Assembly (NCBI GenBank): GCA_030160035.1
Contig: BSNO01000001.1
Span: forward strand, 310,001 to 374,000
Reading direction: 5' to 3'
Origin: Rhizobium albus
GTDB taxonomy: Bacteria > Pseudomonadota > Alphaproteobacteria > Rhizobiales > Rhizobiaceae
Length of the DNA: 64,000 bases
Of the stretch, positions 38,529-46,420 are shown piece after piece. The notes under the pieces are model-generated. The model did no database searches. It was not told the origin of the DNA and worked only from the letters and a program-made list of their open reading frames with translations. Position 1 is the stretch's first letter. Each line of letters starts with the position of its first letter. The position numbers were made by a program, and so were the translations under genes.

Positions 38529-39467
38529 ATGCCCCAAGCGCGCAGCCTGCTGATCGCAGCTCTCGTTTCGCCCCTTCTCGCCAGCACGGCATTCGCCGCA
38601 CCGGATGGCTGGAAGCCGCTTCTCGAGCCGCAGGAATTGTCCGCGATCCTGGCGCAGGACGAGACTGTCCGCATCATTCGCGTCAGCGGTGACAGCGGCT
38701 TTATCCCGGGCGCTGTTTCCGCACCCTATGCCGATTGGCGTGGACCCGCGGAGAACCCTGGCGCGCTCCGCGAAGTGGAGTACTACCAGGATCTCGTCCA
38801 GAGCCTCGGCATCGAGGCGGACACGCCGGTGGTGCTCGTTCATGAAGGCACCGACACGACCGACATGGGCACCGCAGCGCGCGTCTACTGGACGCTGAAG
38901 TCGCTCGGCGTCGAGGATCTCGCGCTGGTGAATGGCGGCTTCACGGCCTGGCGCGAAGCGGGTCTCGATGTGGCGAACGAAGCTGGCTCCGTGACGGCGA
39001 GCAGCTGGGAGCCTCAGTGGTCGGATGAGTGGCGTGTCTCCACCGAAGAAGTCGAGCAGCATGTCGCTTCCGGCGATGCCCGCCTGATCGACGCGCGCCC
39101 GCAGAGCTTCTTCGAAGGCATCATGTGGACTGTTGCCGATCCAGGCACGCTGCCGGATGCCGGCAACCTCACCTATGAGAGCTGGTTCGAAGGCAACCGC
39201 ATGGTCGATGCGGCAGCGGCCCGCCAGATTGCCGAGGATTACGGCCAGACCGATGCACCGCTCACGGTCTCCTTCTGCAACACCGGCCATTGGGCGGCGA
39301 TCAACTGGTTCGCGCTGAGTGAGATGGCCGGCGTTGAAAACACCCGCCTCTATGCCGAAAGCATGGCGGAATGGACCCAGGCGGACCGTCCCGTCGCCAA
39401 CCAGCCGAACGCCTTCACCTATTACTGGCTTTCGACGAAGCGCTGGGTGGAAAGCCTCTTCTCCTGA
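38529..39467 (+). CDS. Periplasmic double-rhodanese sulfurtransferase
   Basis: A 312-residue exported sulfurtransferase with a signal peptide (ARSLLIAALVSPLLASTAFA). Two rhodanese domains follow, the first about 25-145 (VSGDSGFIPGAVSAPYADW) and the second about 150-305. The catalytic Cys is in SFCNTGHWAA of the second domain; the first lacks one. Such enzymes move sulfane sulfur from thiosulfate or thiols. The ATG at 38529 has GGAG 6 bases upstream. It is followed by a thiosulfate-importer-like gene, so a role in thiosulfate handling is likely. Confidence 0.87.
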   Translation: MPQARSLLIAALVSPLLASTAFAAPDGWKPLLEPQELSAILAQDETVRIIRVSGDSGFIPGAVSAPYADWRGPAENPGALREVEYYQDLVQSLGIEADTPVVLVHEGTDTTDMGTAARVYWTLKSLGVEDLALVNGGFTAWREAGLDVANEAGSVTASSWEPQWSDEWRVSTEEVEQHVASGDARLIDARPQSFFEGIMWTVADPGTLPDAGNLTYESWFEGNRMVDAAAARQIAEDYGQTDAPLTVSFCNTGHWAAINWFALSEMAGVENTRLYAESMAEWTQADRPVANQPNAFTYYWLSTKRWVESLFS

Positions 39468-39560
39468 CCTCGGGATCGGGCCTAACGTACACCTCATTGA
39501 TCCAGACGTCCGCCGCGCCCTGATCGGGGCGCGGTCCGCATTGTTCAGGTAGTGATTGAA

Positions 39561-40685
39561 ATGATCCTCAACCGTCTGTCGCTGATCGTCGCCAGCCTCG
39601 TGCTGGTCGTCGTCGTGTTCGGCCTCGCGGGCCCGCGCGCAGCGCTTCTCGTTCTTGTCGGCATCGGCTTTGGCCTTGCACTCGAAGGGCTTCGCTTCGG
39701 CTTTGCCGGCCCGTGGAGGTTGATGATCACCGAAAGGGACGGGCGCGGGCTGGTCGCGCAGCTGCTGGCGATCGGGCTGACTGCGGCCGTTGCCATTCCG
39801 CTGCTCGCCTCTGCTCCAGGTGAACTCATCGGTGCGCATGCGCCGATCGGCCTGGCGATGATCGCCGGTGCTTTCGTGTTCGGTGCGGCCATGCAGCTGG
39901 TCATGGGCTGCGGATCGGGCACGCTGGTCAATGCCGGCAGCGGCAATCTCATCGGCGCCGTTGCCCTTGTCGGCTTCATCGCCGGCAGCTTTCTCGGCAC
40001 CTTGCATCTCGACTGGTGGACGGGCCTCGGTGCACTGCCCACGCTCACGATCCAGGGGCTTGCCGGGACCAATGGCGGTCTGGCGCTCACGCTCGTAGGA
40101 CTTGCTGCGGTTGCCGCCTTCGCGATCGCCCGTTCGGCGCCCGGCAAGAAGATGCCGCCGCGCCGGTTGTGGATTGCGGCGATCCTCATCGCGCTTCTGG
40201 CCATCGGCAACCTTATCGTCGCCGGACAGCCCTGGGGCATCGTCTATGGTCTCGGGCTTTGGGGCGCCAAGATCGCCCAGGCGGGCGGCATGGATCTCGC
40301 CGCCAATGCGTTCTGGTCGGGCCCCGTGCATGCGGAGCGACTGGAGCAGAGCATTCTGACCGACTACACGTCACTCACCAATATCGGCCTTCTCTTCGGC
40401 GCGTTCCTCGTCATGCGGTGGCGTGCTCCCGTGGGTGAGCAGGTTAAGCGCCTCAAACTCGAAAGCTGGGCCGTCATCCTGATTGCCGGTCTCGTGCTCG
40501 GCTACAGCGCCCGCATCGCGTTCGGCTGCAATGTCGGGGCGTTCTTCAGCGGCATTTCCACCGGCAGCCTGCATGGCTGGGTGTGGTTTGCGGCAGCGTT
40601 TATAGGATCCGGCGTCGGCCTGAAGCTTCGCCCCGTGCTGTTGCGGCCGATGACGCCCCCTGTCGGAGAAGGACAACCCGCATGA
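39561..40685 (+). CDS. YeeE/YedE (TsuA-like) thiosulfate/sulfur importer
   Basis: A 374-residue inner-membrane protein with ten or more helices in two pseudo-repeats. Each half has the conserved Cys/Gly motif: AMQLVMGCGSGTLVNAGSGNL and FGCNVGAFFSGISTGS. In TsuA of Spirochaeta these cysteines line the thiosulfate path. The ATG at 39561 is preferred because AGG lies 11 bases upstream; a GTG start at 39552 is possible. It follows the rhodanese gene by 93 bases and its stop overlaps the next small gene, so the three form a sulfur operon. Confidence 0.88.
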   Translation: MILNRLSLIVASLVLVVVVFGLAGPRAALLVLVGIGFGLALEGLRFGFAGPWRLMITERDGRGLVAQLLAIGLTAAVAIPLLASAPGELIGAHAPIGLAMIAGAFVFGAAMQLVMGCGSGTLVNAGSGNLIGAVALVGFIAGSFLGTLHLDWWTGLGALPTLTIQGLAGTNGGLALTLVGLAAVAAFAIARSAPGKKMPPRRLWIAAILIALLAIGNLIVAGQPWGIVYGLGLWGAKIAQAGGMDLAANAFWSGPVHAERLEQSILTDYTSLTNIGLLFGAFLVMRWRAPVGEQVKRLKLESWAVILIAGLVLGYSARIAFGCNVGAFFSGISTGSLHGWVWFAAAFIGSGVGLKLRPVLLRPMTPPVGEGQPA

Positions 40686-40867
40686 CGAGCGAACACTACC
40701 GCTTTCCCGGCCGCACGCTTGTGGCGCTGACCACGATGCTGGTCGTTCTGGTGCTTGCTGCGTTCGATCTTCAGGCGTCGGGCGGCATCGATCCCTTCAA
40801 CGCTCCGAGCCCCATTGCGCTCGGCTCCGGTCAGGCACCAGGCGGGGCCCACTGTTCCGGCGCGTAA
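40682..40867 (+). CDS. 61-residue membrane protein in the sulfur operon
   Basis: The ATG overlaps the importer stop (ATGA), so translation is coupled. The product has a single helix (TLVALTTMLVVLVLAAFDL, about 12-30) and a C-terminal polar part with a terminal-region Cys (GGAHCSGA). I recognise no family. The coupling to a thiosulfate importer and a C-terminal Cys suggest a small auxiliary subunit, but that is inference. Confidence 0.6.
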   Translation: MTSEHYRFPGRTLVALTTMLVVLVLAAFDLQASGGIDPFNAPSPIALGSGQAPGGAHCSGA

Positions 40868-40883
40868 GCAGCGTGTGTCATGC

Positions 40884-41534
40884 TTACGCGTAGGGTTTCT
40901 CGGCTAACGAGGACGGCGGGCATTGGTGCTCGAATGCGGCAAGTATCTCCAGCCAGGCAGGGGAGAACTTGTCGGATTCGGGATAGGGCGCGAAACGGTC
41001 GATAAGTCCCTCGACGTGATCGCCCCTGTCGATCACGGTCCCCACCAGCGCTGGATCGGGAGTTGTATCGACAACCAGCAGTCGTCCCGCACTGTGGGTT
41101 CCGAATGCCTCTGCGAGCTTCCTGCGCAGCTCGTCCGGCACGCCCTGATTGTCCTTGACGACGAACACCGCGGCCGGATCTTGAAGGCGCTCCCGGAACT
41201 TGTCGAGCAGATGCGCGACTTTGGCCGCTTCCTCGGCATGAATTGCGCGTCGTGTGTCCTCATCGTGGAGCCATCCGCCGCTGTCGGACTTCATGCGGGT
41301 GTGGAACGCGATGTCGTATGCCGCGTCGCGCACCATGTCGAAATCCGGCATCAGGTTCTCGAACAGGAAGAGATCGGCAAAGTCCTGCTCGAAGAGTTTC
41401 AGCAGCGATGCGGGCGGACAGAAGGCCCAGCGCAGCAACCCGCCTGCTTCACAGCCCAGTGCGCGCTGAACGAAGCCGAATTCGCAATTGATACCGACGT
41501 TCTCGAACCGCTCGATTTCCGCGATCGTATGCAT
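40884..41534 (-). CDS. Uncharacterised protein with NCEFGFVQR motif (DUF1796-like)
   Basis: A 216-residue cytoplasmic protein. The conserved block is VGINCEFGFVQRALGC followed by GLLRWAFCPP, known in rhizobial and methylobacterial proteins annotated as putative papain-like cysteine peptidases (DUF1796) or beside glycosyltransferases. The Cys in NCEFG is the family's supposed nucleophile. I start at the ATG at 41534, with GGGGGAAG nearby; an upstream in-frame ATG gives an unrelated N-terminus. It is divergent from the flagellin gene. Function unknown. Confidence 0.65.
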   Translation of the reverse strand: MHTIAEIERFENVGINCEFGFVQRALGCEAGGLLRWAFCPPASLLKLFEQDFADLFLFENLMPDFDMVRDAAYDIAFHTRMKSDSGGWLHDEDTRRAIHAEEAAKVAHLLDKFRERLQDPAAVFVVKDNQGVPDELRRKLAEAFGTHSAGRLLVVDTTPDPALVGTVIDRGDHVEGLIDRFAPYPESDKFSPAWLEILAAFEHQCPPSSLAEKPYA

Positions 41535-41600
41535 GCCTGCTTCCCCCAAAGCCTGAGGGCAGAATGGCGGGCGAAGAGTGCGGTGGCAATCCGGCTGCAA

Positions 41601-41643
41601 CGAAAGATTGAATAGAATTCGCAGCCGTTAATCTTTCGTTAAC
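41601..41643 (+). promoter_or_regulatory. Perfect CtrA box and inverted repeat upstream of flagellin
   Basis: TTAA (41628-41631), seven bases, TTAAC (41639-41643) is the full CtrA consensus, 72 bases before the flagellin start. CGAAAGATT (41601-41609) and AATCTTTCG (41630-41638) form a perfect 9-base inverted repeat that overlaps it. CtrA governs flagellar and cell-cycle genes in alphaproteobacteria. Confidence 0.65.
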
Positions 41644-41714
41644 CCCTTTCACCGCAATTTCTGCGTGTACTTCTTTTGCGGCATGACGCGCGCCTTCTTC
41701 AGGATTTCCCCTCA

Positions 41715-43493
41715 GTGACCAGTGTTTTGACCAATCGTGCCGCCATGGCTGCGAGCGCGACCCTGCGTTCTATTGCCCTTATCTCCAACTCTACGCAGCT
41801 TCAGGCGTCCAGCGGTCTGCGCATTGGCAGTGCCAGCGACAACGCCGCATACTGGTCGATTTCGACGACGATGAAATCCGATGCAAAGGCGCTCGGCGCG
41901 GTCGGCGATGCGCTTGGTCTCGCGCGTGCCAAGGTCGATGTCGCTTATCAGGGCTTGTCTTCGGTGATCGACGTCCTTAGCGAGTTTCGGGCAAAACTGG
42001 TCGCTGCGCAGGAACCGGGCGTCGATCCCACAAAAATTCAAAAGGAACTGGATCAACTCAAAGGCCAGGTGGAGTCCATCGTCGCGTCTTCGAGCTTTAA
42101 CGGCGTGAATTGGTTGAGCACCGACATTGGTGACATCCATGACCGAACGCTTGATGTCACCCATGTGACATCGACGATGACCCGAAGCGCTCATGGCTTC
42201 TCGGCACTGTCCACGATGGAATTTCACCTCTCGGAGACATCGCTCTTCAACACCAGCGGCGGCGGGCTGCTGGAGCCCGACAGCCGCCTTTCTCTCACGC
42301 TCGGCGGTATTCGTAACTTCGATAACCACCGGGACCAGGACGGTGAGATCGTCATCGATCGTTTCAATACGCGAGCAGGCGAGCGGGCACGCTTTGAATT
42401 CGATTTCACCGGCCCCATGACGTTCGATGATCCATCGGACGCGATCACTTTCGACCTGATCGTCGACAAGGACAATCCGAGCGATGTGGCGCCGCCTCAC
42501 GATCAAGGCCGCACCACATCGCTGCGCATCGACCGAGCCGTCGTCGACGCGGTTCTGCCGTCAGCCAACGGGGTGATCGGGACGTATCAGGACTATATCC
42601 GCGTGCTCGATCACGTGCTCGCTCCAGCAGGTGCGCGAGCCGCACAGATCATAGTATCCAACGGGGACGGAACAACTTCGCCGATACACGATCGCATCCG
42701 CCTCTCCACATCCGAAAATTCAGGGCTCGACGGGTCCTACCTAGAGATCAGCGGTCTGACGGCAGTTGGCGTTTCTGCAAGTGGCTTGACAGATCGGCAG
42801 GTTTTCGGAACGCGTGGCTCGGGCATGACGCTTTCGTTTTCGCCGTTTATCGTGCATCTGGATGGAAAGTCGGATGACGGCGTGAACGTCTCATTCTCCT
42901 TTTCGGCAAATGGCGAGCCTCAGCGCTTCTATGAGTTCGATCGCAGCTATGTGAACGCGCTCTTCGACCGGGATACGGGCAAGGTCGAGACGGTCGAGGA
43001 GATGCACGAACTTCTGACCTCCCTAATCGCCGCAGATTGGCCGGACGTGCTGATCGAGGTCGACGGCGCGTCCAACATATCGATACGCACCGATCCTGCC
43101 GTCGATCGGCTGGCGGGCGGGCGAACGAGGATCGGGTTCAGCAATATCGACGTCAGCATCGAGCCGCTCGCGGATCTGTCGTTTCGAGCCATAGACATCG
43201 CAACCAACCCCGCGATGAAGGGGATTTATCTCAACTACATGGACACAGTGCTGCAGAAGGCGATCGATGGCACTGCGACGCTGGGCGCATTCCAAAAGCG
43301 CATCGACCTGCAGACCGACTTCAACGCGAGCCTGATCCAATCGATCGAAAAAGGCGTTGGCAGGCTCATCGATGCCGACATGAACGATGTCTCGACGCGG
43401 CTGAAAGCGCTGCAGGTGCAGGAACAGCTGGCCGGACAGTCGCTCGCCATCGCCAACGACAATACCGATCTCGTGATGCAGCTGTTCAACTGA
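41715..43493 (+). CDS. Flagellin, unusually long
   Basis: A 592-residue flagellin. The conserved N-terminal D0/D1 (TSVLTNRAAMAASATLRSIA, then LQASSGLRIGSASDNAAYWSI) and C-terminal D1/D0 (FNASLIQSIEKGVGRLIDADM, ending in LAIANDNTDLVMQLFN) are intact. About 300 residues between them form a large variable domain without similarity I recognise; rhizobial flagellins are usually 320-430 residues. The likely start is GTG at 41715, which gives the standard N-terminus. No other flagellar gene lies in the window, so the gene stands alone with its own CtrA-type promoter and terminator. Confidence 0.88.
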   Translation: MTSVLTNRAAMAASATLRSIALISNSTQLQASSGLRIGSASDNAAYWSISTTMKSDAKALGAVGDALGLARAKVDVAYQGLSSVIDVLSEFRAKLVAAQEPGVDPTKIQKELDQLKGQVESIVASSSFNGVNWLSTDIGDIHDRTLDVTHVTSTMTRSAHGFSALSTMEFHLSETSLFNTSGGGLLEPDSRLSLTLGGIRNFDNHRDQDGEIVIDRFNTRAGERARFEFDFTGPMTFDDPSDAITFDLIVDKDNPSDVAPPHDQGRTTSLRIDRAVVDAVLPSANGVIGTYQDYIRVLDHVLAPAGARAAQIIVSNGDGTTSPIHDRIRLSTSENSGLDGSYLEISGLTAVGVSASGLTDRQVFGTRGSGMTLSFSPFIVHLDGKSDDGVNVSFSFSANGEPQRFYEFDRSYVNALFDRDTGKVETVEEMHELLTSLIAADWPDVLIEVDGASNISIRTDPAVDRLAGGRTRIGFSNIDVSIEPLADLSFRAIDIATNPAMKGIYLNYMDTVLQKAIDGTATLGAFQKRIDLQTDFNASLIQSIEKGVGRLIDADMNDVSTRLKALQVQEQLAGQSLAIANDNTDLVMQLFN

Positions 43494-43537
43494 GCAGGAC
43501 ACCCCGCGTCGGTTGAGCGGGATCGTCGAACGCACAG

Positions 43538-43564
43538 AAAAGCCCGGCGCGAGGCCGGGCTTTT
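43538..43564. terminator. Bidirectional terminator between flagellin and porin
   Basis: AAAAGCCCGGC (43538-43548) pairs with GCCGGGCTTTT (43554-43564) around five bases. It has T-runs on both strands and lies between two convergent stops (43493 and 43588). Confidence 0.9.
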
Positions 43565-43587
43565 GCTTTTCAGATATGAGATCTTGA

Positions 43588-44289
43588 TCAGAAGCGGAAG
43601 TTCACGCCGACCTTGACCGCATGGAAGCTCAGGTCTTCCGCGATCGACACGCCGCCGGCGTTGAAGATCTCGTCGTCACCGAGGTCGGTGTAGGAATACT
43701 CCGTTTGGAACGAGATGGTGTCCGTGACGGCGTATTCGACGCCAGCGCCAACCGCGAAGCCGTGCTTGACGTCGTTGTCGGTCGAGACGCTGCCGATGCC
43801 GGTTGCCGAAAGCGTTTGCTCAGTTTCGCCATAGGCATAGCCGCCGTGTGCGTAAATGAGCAGATCATCCATGGCGAAACCGGCGCGAGCGCGAACGGTG
43901 CCGAGGTACTTCAGCGTGGATTCGGCCTGAACCGCACCGAAGCCCGGAACGGCGGCAGTGATTTCGGCTTCATAGTTGGTTGCTGCAATATCGGCAACCG
44001 CGCCGAAGACGAGCTGGCCGAACTGCTGATCGTAGCCGATCTGCGCGCCGCCGAGGAAGCCGCTGCCCGAAACGGAGAGATCCAGCGTGTCGGTGCCGTC
44101 CGTGCCGGTGAAATCGTAGTCGCCGGTGGTCACGCCGCCGAAGGCGCCGACATAGAAGCCCGACCAATTATAAGCAGCCGCAACCGGCGCCGCTGCAGGT
44201 GCAGATGGAACCGACATGATGGCGTCGGCAGCGTATGAAGCAGTACCAAGTGCGAGAAATGCCGCCGATGCGGCAAGAACGATTTTCAT
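43588..44289 (-). CDS. Outer membrane beta-barrel protein (Omp31-like), second copy
   Basis: A 233-residue outer membrane protein with a signal peptide (KIVLAASAAFLALGTASYAA) and the mature start AYNWSGFYVGAFGGVTTGDY, as in Omp31/Omp25 of Brucella and rhizobia. Strands alternate as in eight-stranded barrels, with GGYAYGETEQTL and VEYAVTDTISFQTEYSYTDL, ending KVGVNFRF with a terminal Phe. It resembles the other porin in layout but is not a close copy. The 218 bases upstream include A/T-rich sequence that probably holds its promoter. Confidence 0.88.
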   Translation of the reverse strand: MKIVLAASAAFLALGTASYAADAIMSVPSAPAAAPVAAAYNWSGFYVGAFGGVTTGDYDFTGTDGTDTLDLSVSGSGFLGGAQIGYDQQFGQLVFGAVADIAATNYEAEITAAVPGFGAVQAESTLKYLGTVRARAGFAMDDLLIYAHGGYAYGETEQTLSATGIGSVSTDNDVKHGFAVGAGVEYAVTDTISFQTEYSYTDLGDDEIFNAGGVSIAEDLSFHAVKVGVNFRF

Positions 44290-44507
44290 GGGAGCCCCCG
44301 TTGAAGTTGATTCGCCTGCAATAGGTACAAGCTATGAGGGCGCGGCACTGTCTCCCTAAGGCAACACAATAGCGATAAGTATTTATTATGTTTGGCTAAT
44401 TTTATGTTGCTGAGGTGTGTGGTGGTTCGACGGGCGCCTGCTGATGAAATCGAAAAGGATAATGTCCTAAGACGTAGTCCTAGAAAGTCTCTCGTATGGG
44501 GGAGGGC

Positions 44508-44554
44508 TGGTGCTGCGAGAGAGGATTGAACTCTCGACCTCTCCCTTACCAAGG
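44508..44554 (-). tRNA. 3' fragment of tRNA-Thr(GGT), prophage attL
   Basis: Read on the minus strand the sequence ends in GCACCA preceded by the T arm (GAGAG-TTCAATC-CTCTC), the variable loop and the anticodon loop TTGGTAA with anticodon GGT at 44548-44550. The 5' half of the gene is absent; the sequence beyond 44554 does not fit a tRNA. This is the pattern of an attachment-site remnant where a phage integrated into a tRNA 3' end, and the integrase gene ends 20 bases away. The intact tRNA should lie at the other end of the prophage, beyond the window. Confidence 0.8.
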
Positions 44555-44573
44555 CAACGGCCCGAGTAGCCGA

Positions 44574-45611
44574 TCATCCTTTATTTCCAAACCGATACCG
44601 CTTCCGCTCGGAAGCCTGTGCCAGATTTGTGCCAACAGGCCCACTTTGTGCATCGAACTTCTCGGCCAACGAACGGCCCGCTTCCCGGCTGTGCACGTAG
44701 GTTTCGAGGAAGAGCTTGGCCGACTTCCACCCGCCGGCATCCATCGCCGTCTTGACGTCGGCGCCGCTCGCGATTGCGTTCGTCCCAAATGAGTGCCGGC
44801 CGGCTGAATGGGTCGTCCGCTTCTCGATGCCGGCGCGTTTGCACACGGCTGCGATTCGTCGATTGACGGCCTTCGGATCAGTGTAGCTGAAGACGCGCTT
44901 GCCAGGCTGAATATCCAAAGCAGCCATGCGCGCGACGAGCTCGGCCGTCAGATGCCGGACGGACCATTCCTCGGTCTTCGTCTTGGCCAGCACGGCAAGC
45001 CTCTCCGACAGATCGACATGCTCGCCCATGAGGTTGACGCCTTCCGAGACACGCGCGGCCGTCTGGTTCATGAAGAGCACCAACGCGGACAGGTGCCAGA
45101 GTTTGTCTGCATCCGCTTGCGCCATGAAAGCGTCCAGCCAGGCGCGATCGACCGGCTTGTGCTTCCGCGACTTCGCCACATCGAACATCTTGACCTTGAT
45201 CGGCCCGCACCAGCCTAGGTCATGGGCGTGGTTGATGACTGCTCGAGCGGGGATGATCGCTTGCCGGTTGCGCGTGGCCGCGGCGGCTGTCGGGTAAAGT
45301 TTGATGGCGGCGGATCGGATCTCGCCTGGCTTGATGGTGCCGATCGCCCGCCCCCTGAATTCCTTGAGCAGGGGCGCCATGAACCGCGCTTCCCCGCCTT
45401 GCTCCATGTAGCTTGCGGCCGCCTCTTCGAAGAGCCTTACGGCTTCCTCGCCATAGGTATGACGTTTCCAGAGGCGCGCTTCGTATTGCGCGCGGAGCTC
45501 TTCGGCGACTTTCTGGTCGCGAGTGCCAAGGCTCTCTCGTATGCGCTGTCCACCGATCGTTCCAACGGCATAGTAGACGCCTTTGCGGTTTTTGAGCTGG
45601 AGGCTTGGCAT
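44574..45611 (-). CDS. int: Tyrosine recombinase integrase
   Basis: A 345-residue phage integrase. The catalytic set is in order: R187 (AARVSE), K212 (TKTEEW), H268 and R272 (THSAGRHSFG), W295 in GGWK, and Y305 (ETYVHS). Residues 1-60 form a short arm-binding domain (KNRKGVYYAVGTIGGQRIRE) and about 60-150 a SAM-like core-binding domain. It lies with its 3' end at the att site, as usual for tRNA-targeting integrases. The ATG at 45611 has GGGAAG 7 bases upstream, inside the preceding reading frame. Confidence 0.94.
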   Translation of the reverse strand: MPSLQLKNRKGVYYAVGTIGGQRIRESLGTRDQKVAEELRAQYEARLWKRHTYGEEAVRLFEEAAASYMEQGGEARFMAPLLKEFRGRAIGTIKPGEIRSAAIKLYPTAAAATRNRQAIIPARAVINHAHDLGWCGPIKVKMFDVAKSRKHKPVDRAWLDAFMAQADADKLWHLSALVLFMNQTAARVSEGVNLMGEHVDLSERLAVLAKTKTEEWSVRHLTAELVARMAALDIQPGKRVFSYTDPKAVNRRIAAVCKRAGIEKRTTHSAGRHSFGTNAIASGADVKTAMDAGGWKSAKLFLETYVHSREAGRSLAEKFDAQSGPVGTNLAQASERKRYRFGNKG

Positions 45612-45796
45612 GTCATCACTTCCCGTAGCAGGGCGATGTGCTCCTGATAGAACACCTTCTTCGTGCCGCGGCGCTCATAATGCGGGTGCCGCTTCAGCGT
45701 GTCGACGAGAAACCGTCGAGACACGCCGAGCAGGACCGCCGCATCATCCATCCCGACCGGCACAAGGCCCTTTGTCCATTCAGGCAAGGCGGCCAT
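45437..45796 (-). CDS. Excisionase-like helix-turn-helix protein overlapping int
   Basis: A 119-residue product whose first 63 residues resemble a MerR-type excisionase/helix-turn-helix (VPVGMDDAAVLLGVSRRFLVDTLKRHPHYERRGTKKVFY). The last 58 codons overlap the integrase N-terminus out of frame by 175 bases. The DNA-binding part is complete before the overlap, so the overlap may be a tail that costs nothing. Xis proteins steer the integrase towards excision; being directly upstream of int fits that role. Confidence 0.7.
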   Translation of the reverse strand: MAALPEWTKGLVPVGMDDAAVLLGVSRRFLVDTLKRHPHYERRGTKKVFYQEHIALLREVMTCQASSSKTAKASTMPLERSVDSAYERALALATRKSPKSSARNTKRASGNVIPMARKP

Positions 45797-45797
45797 C

Positions 45798-46124
45798 CTA
45801 GCTATCCCCGTTGTTCACAGGGGCGGCCTTCTCCCCCATAGAGCGGATAGCGGATGCGATGGTGAGCGCGGCAACCTGCTCGGAGGCATGGACTAGAGCG
45901 TCATTTCGATGACCACTCCTGACTGCTCCGTCTTTCAACTCTCCATAGCTCTTGGCAGCGTCCCGCACGAATTGAGCCATCTCCTCCGCACATACAGCGA
46001 TGGCGGCACGGGAAAGAGGCACGTAGTAGAGCCATCGTGGGCCGTCGTTTGGCGCTCGCTCGTCGGCATCGATGCCATGTTCGACGCACATGGCCCTCGC
46101 CACCTTCTCGGTCAGGTCCATCAC
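45798..46124 (-). CDS. Phage protein, unknown (108 residues)
   Basis: A 108-residue soluble product that starts DLTEKVARAMCVEHGIDADERA, a form often met in phage accessory genes, and contains a hydrophobic helix (LSRAAIAVCAEEMAQFV). No function can be assigned. It ends 2 bases before the excisionase-like gene and overlaps the gene before it by 4 bases. Confidence 0.55.
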   Translation of the reverse strand: MMDLTEKVARAMCVEHGIDADERAPNDGPRWLYYVPLSRAAIAVCAEEMAQFVRDAAKSYGELKDGAVRSGHRNDALVHASEQVAALTIASAIRSMGEKAAPVNNGDS

Positions 46125-46420
46125 TGCCGACCTCCGTCAATTACGCCAAATCGCTTCGGACGCTTGGTGAATTGGGCAACCGTCCATTCCGAACAGCAAG
46201 GCTCGAAATTAACATCGTAGCCCTGAGCATCGGCCATGCGCTTGAAGACGGTTTCGTTCTCTCGATGGACGGCAACTTCCGGGGCAATCTCATGCTCGCC
46301 GCTCATCAAGCGTTGCCATATCATCCCGGCTTCGAAGCCGTTGACGAAGCTATCAGAGCCATCGGGGAAGGGGACGAGGCAGCGGAATTCGGCTGCGTCT
46401 TCGCTTGTATCGTCGGACAT
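46121..46420 (-). CDS. Phage protein, unknown (99 residues)
   Basis: I start at the ATG at 46420 (MSDDTSEDAAEFRCL), which overlaps the stop of the preceding gene by one base. The product is acidic at the N-terminus and has an interior GFEAGMIWQRLMSGEHEI, a pattern seen in other phage proteins. Function unknown. Confidence 0.55.
   Translation of the reverse strand: MSDDTSEDAAEFRCLVPFPDGSDSFVNGFEAGMIWQRLMSGEHEIAPEVAVHRENETVFKRMADAQGYDVNFEPCCSEWTVAQFTKRPKRFGVIDGGRQ

Noticed and set aside
44508-44554. A complete tRNA-Thr gene
   Set aside because: Only the anticodon loop to the CCA end is present; the D arm and the 5' acceptor strand are missing, so it is a remnant and not a working gene.
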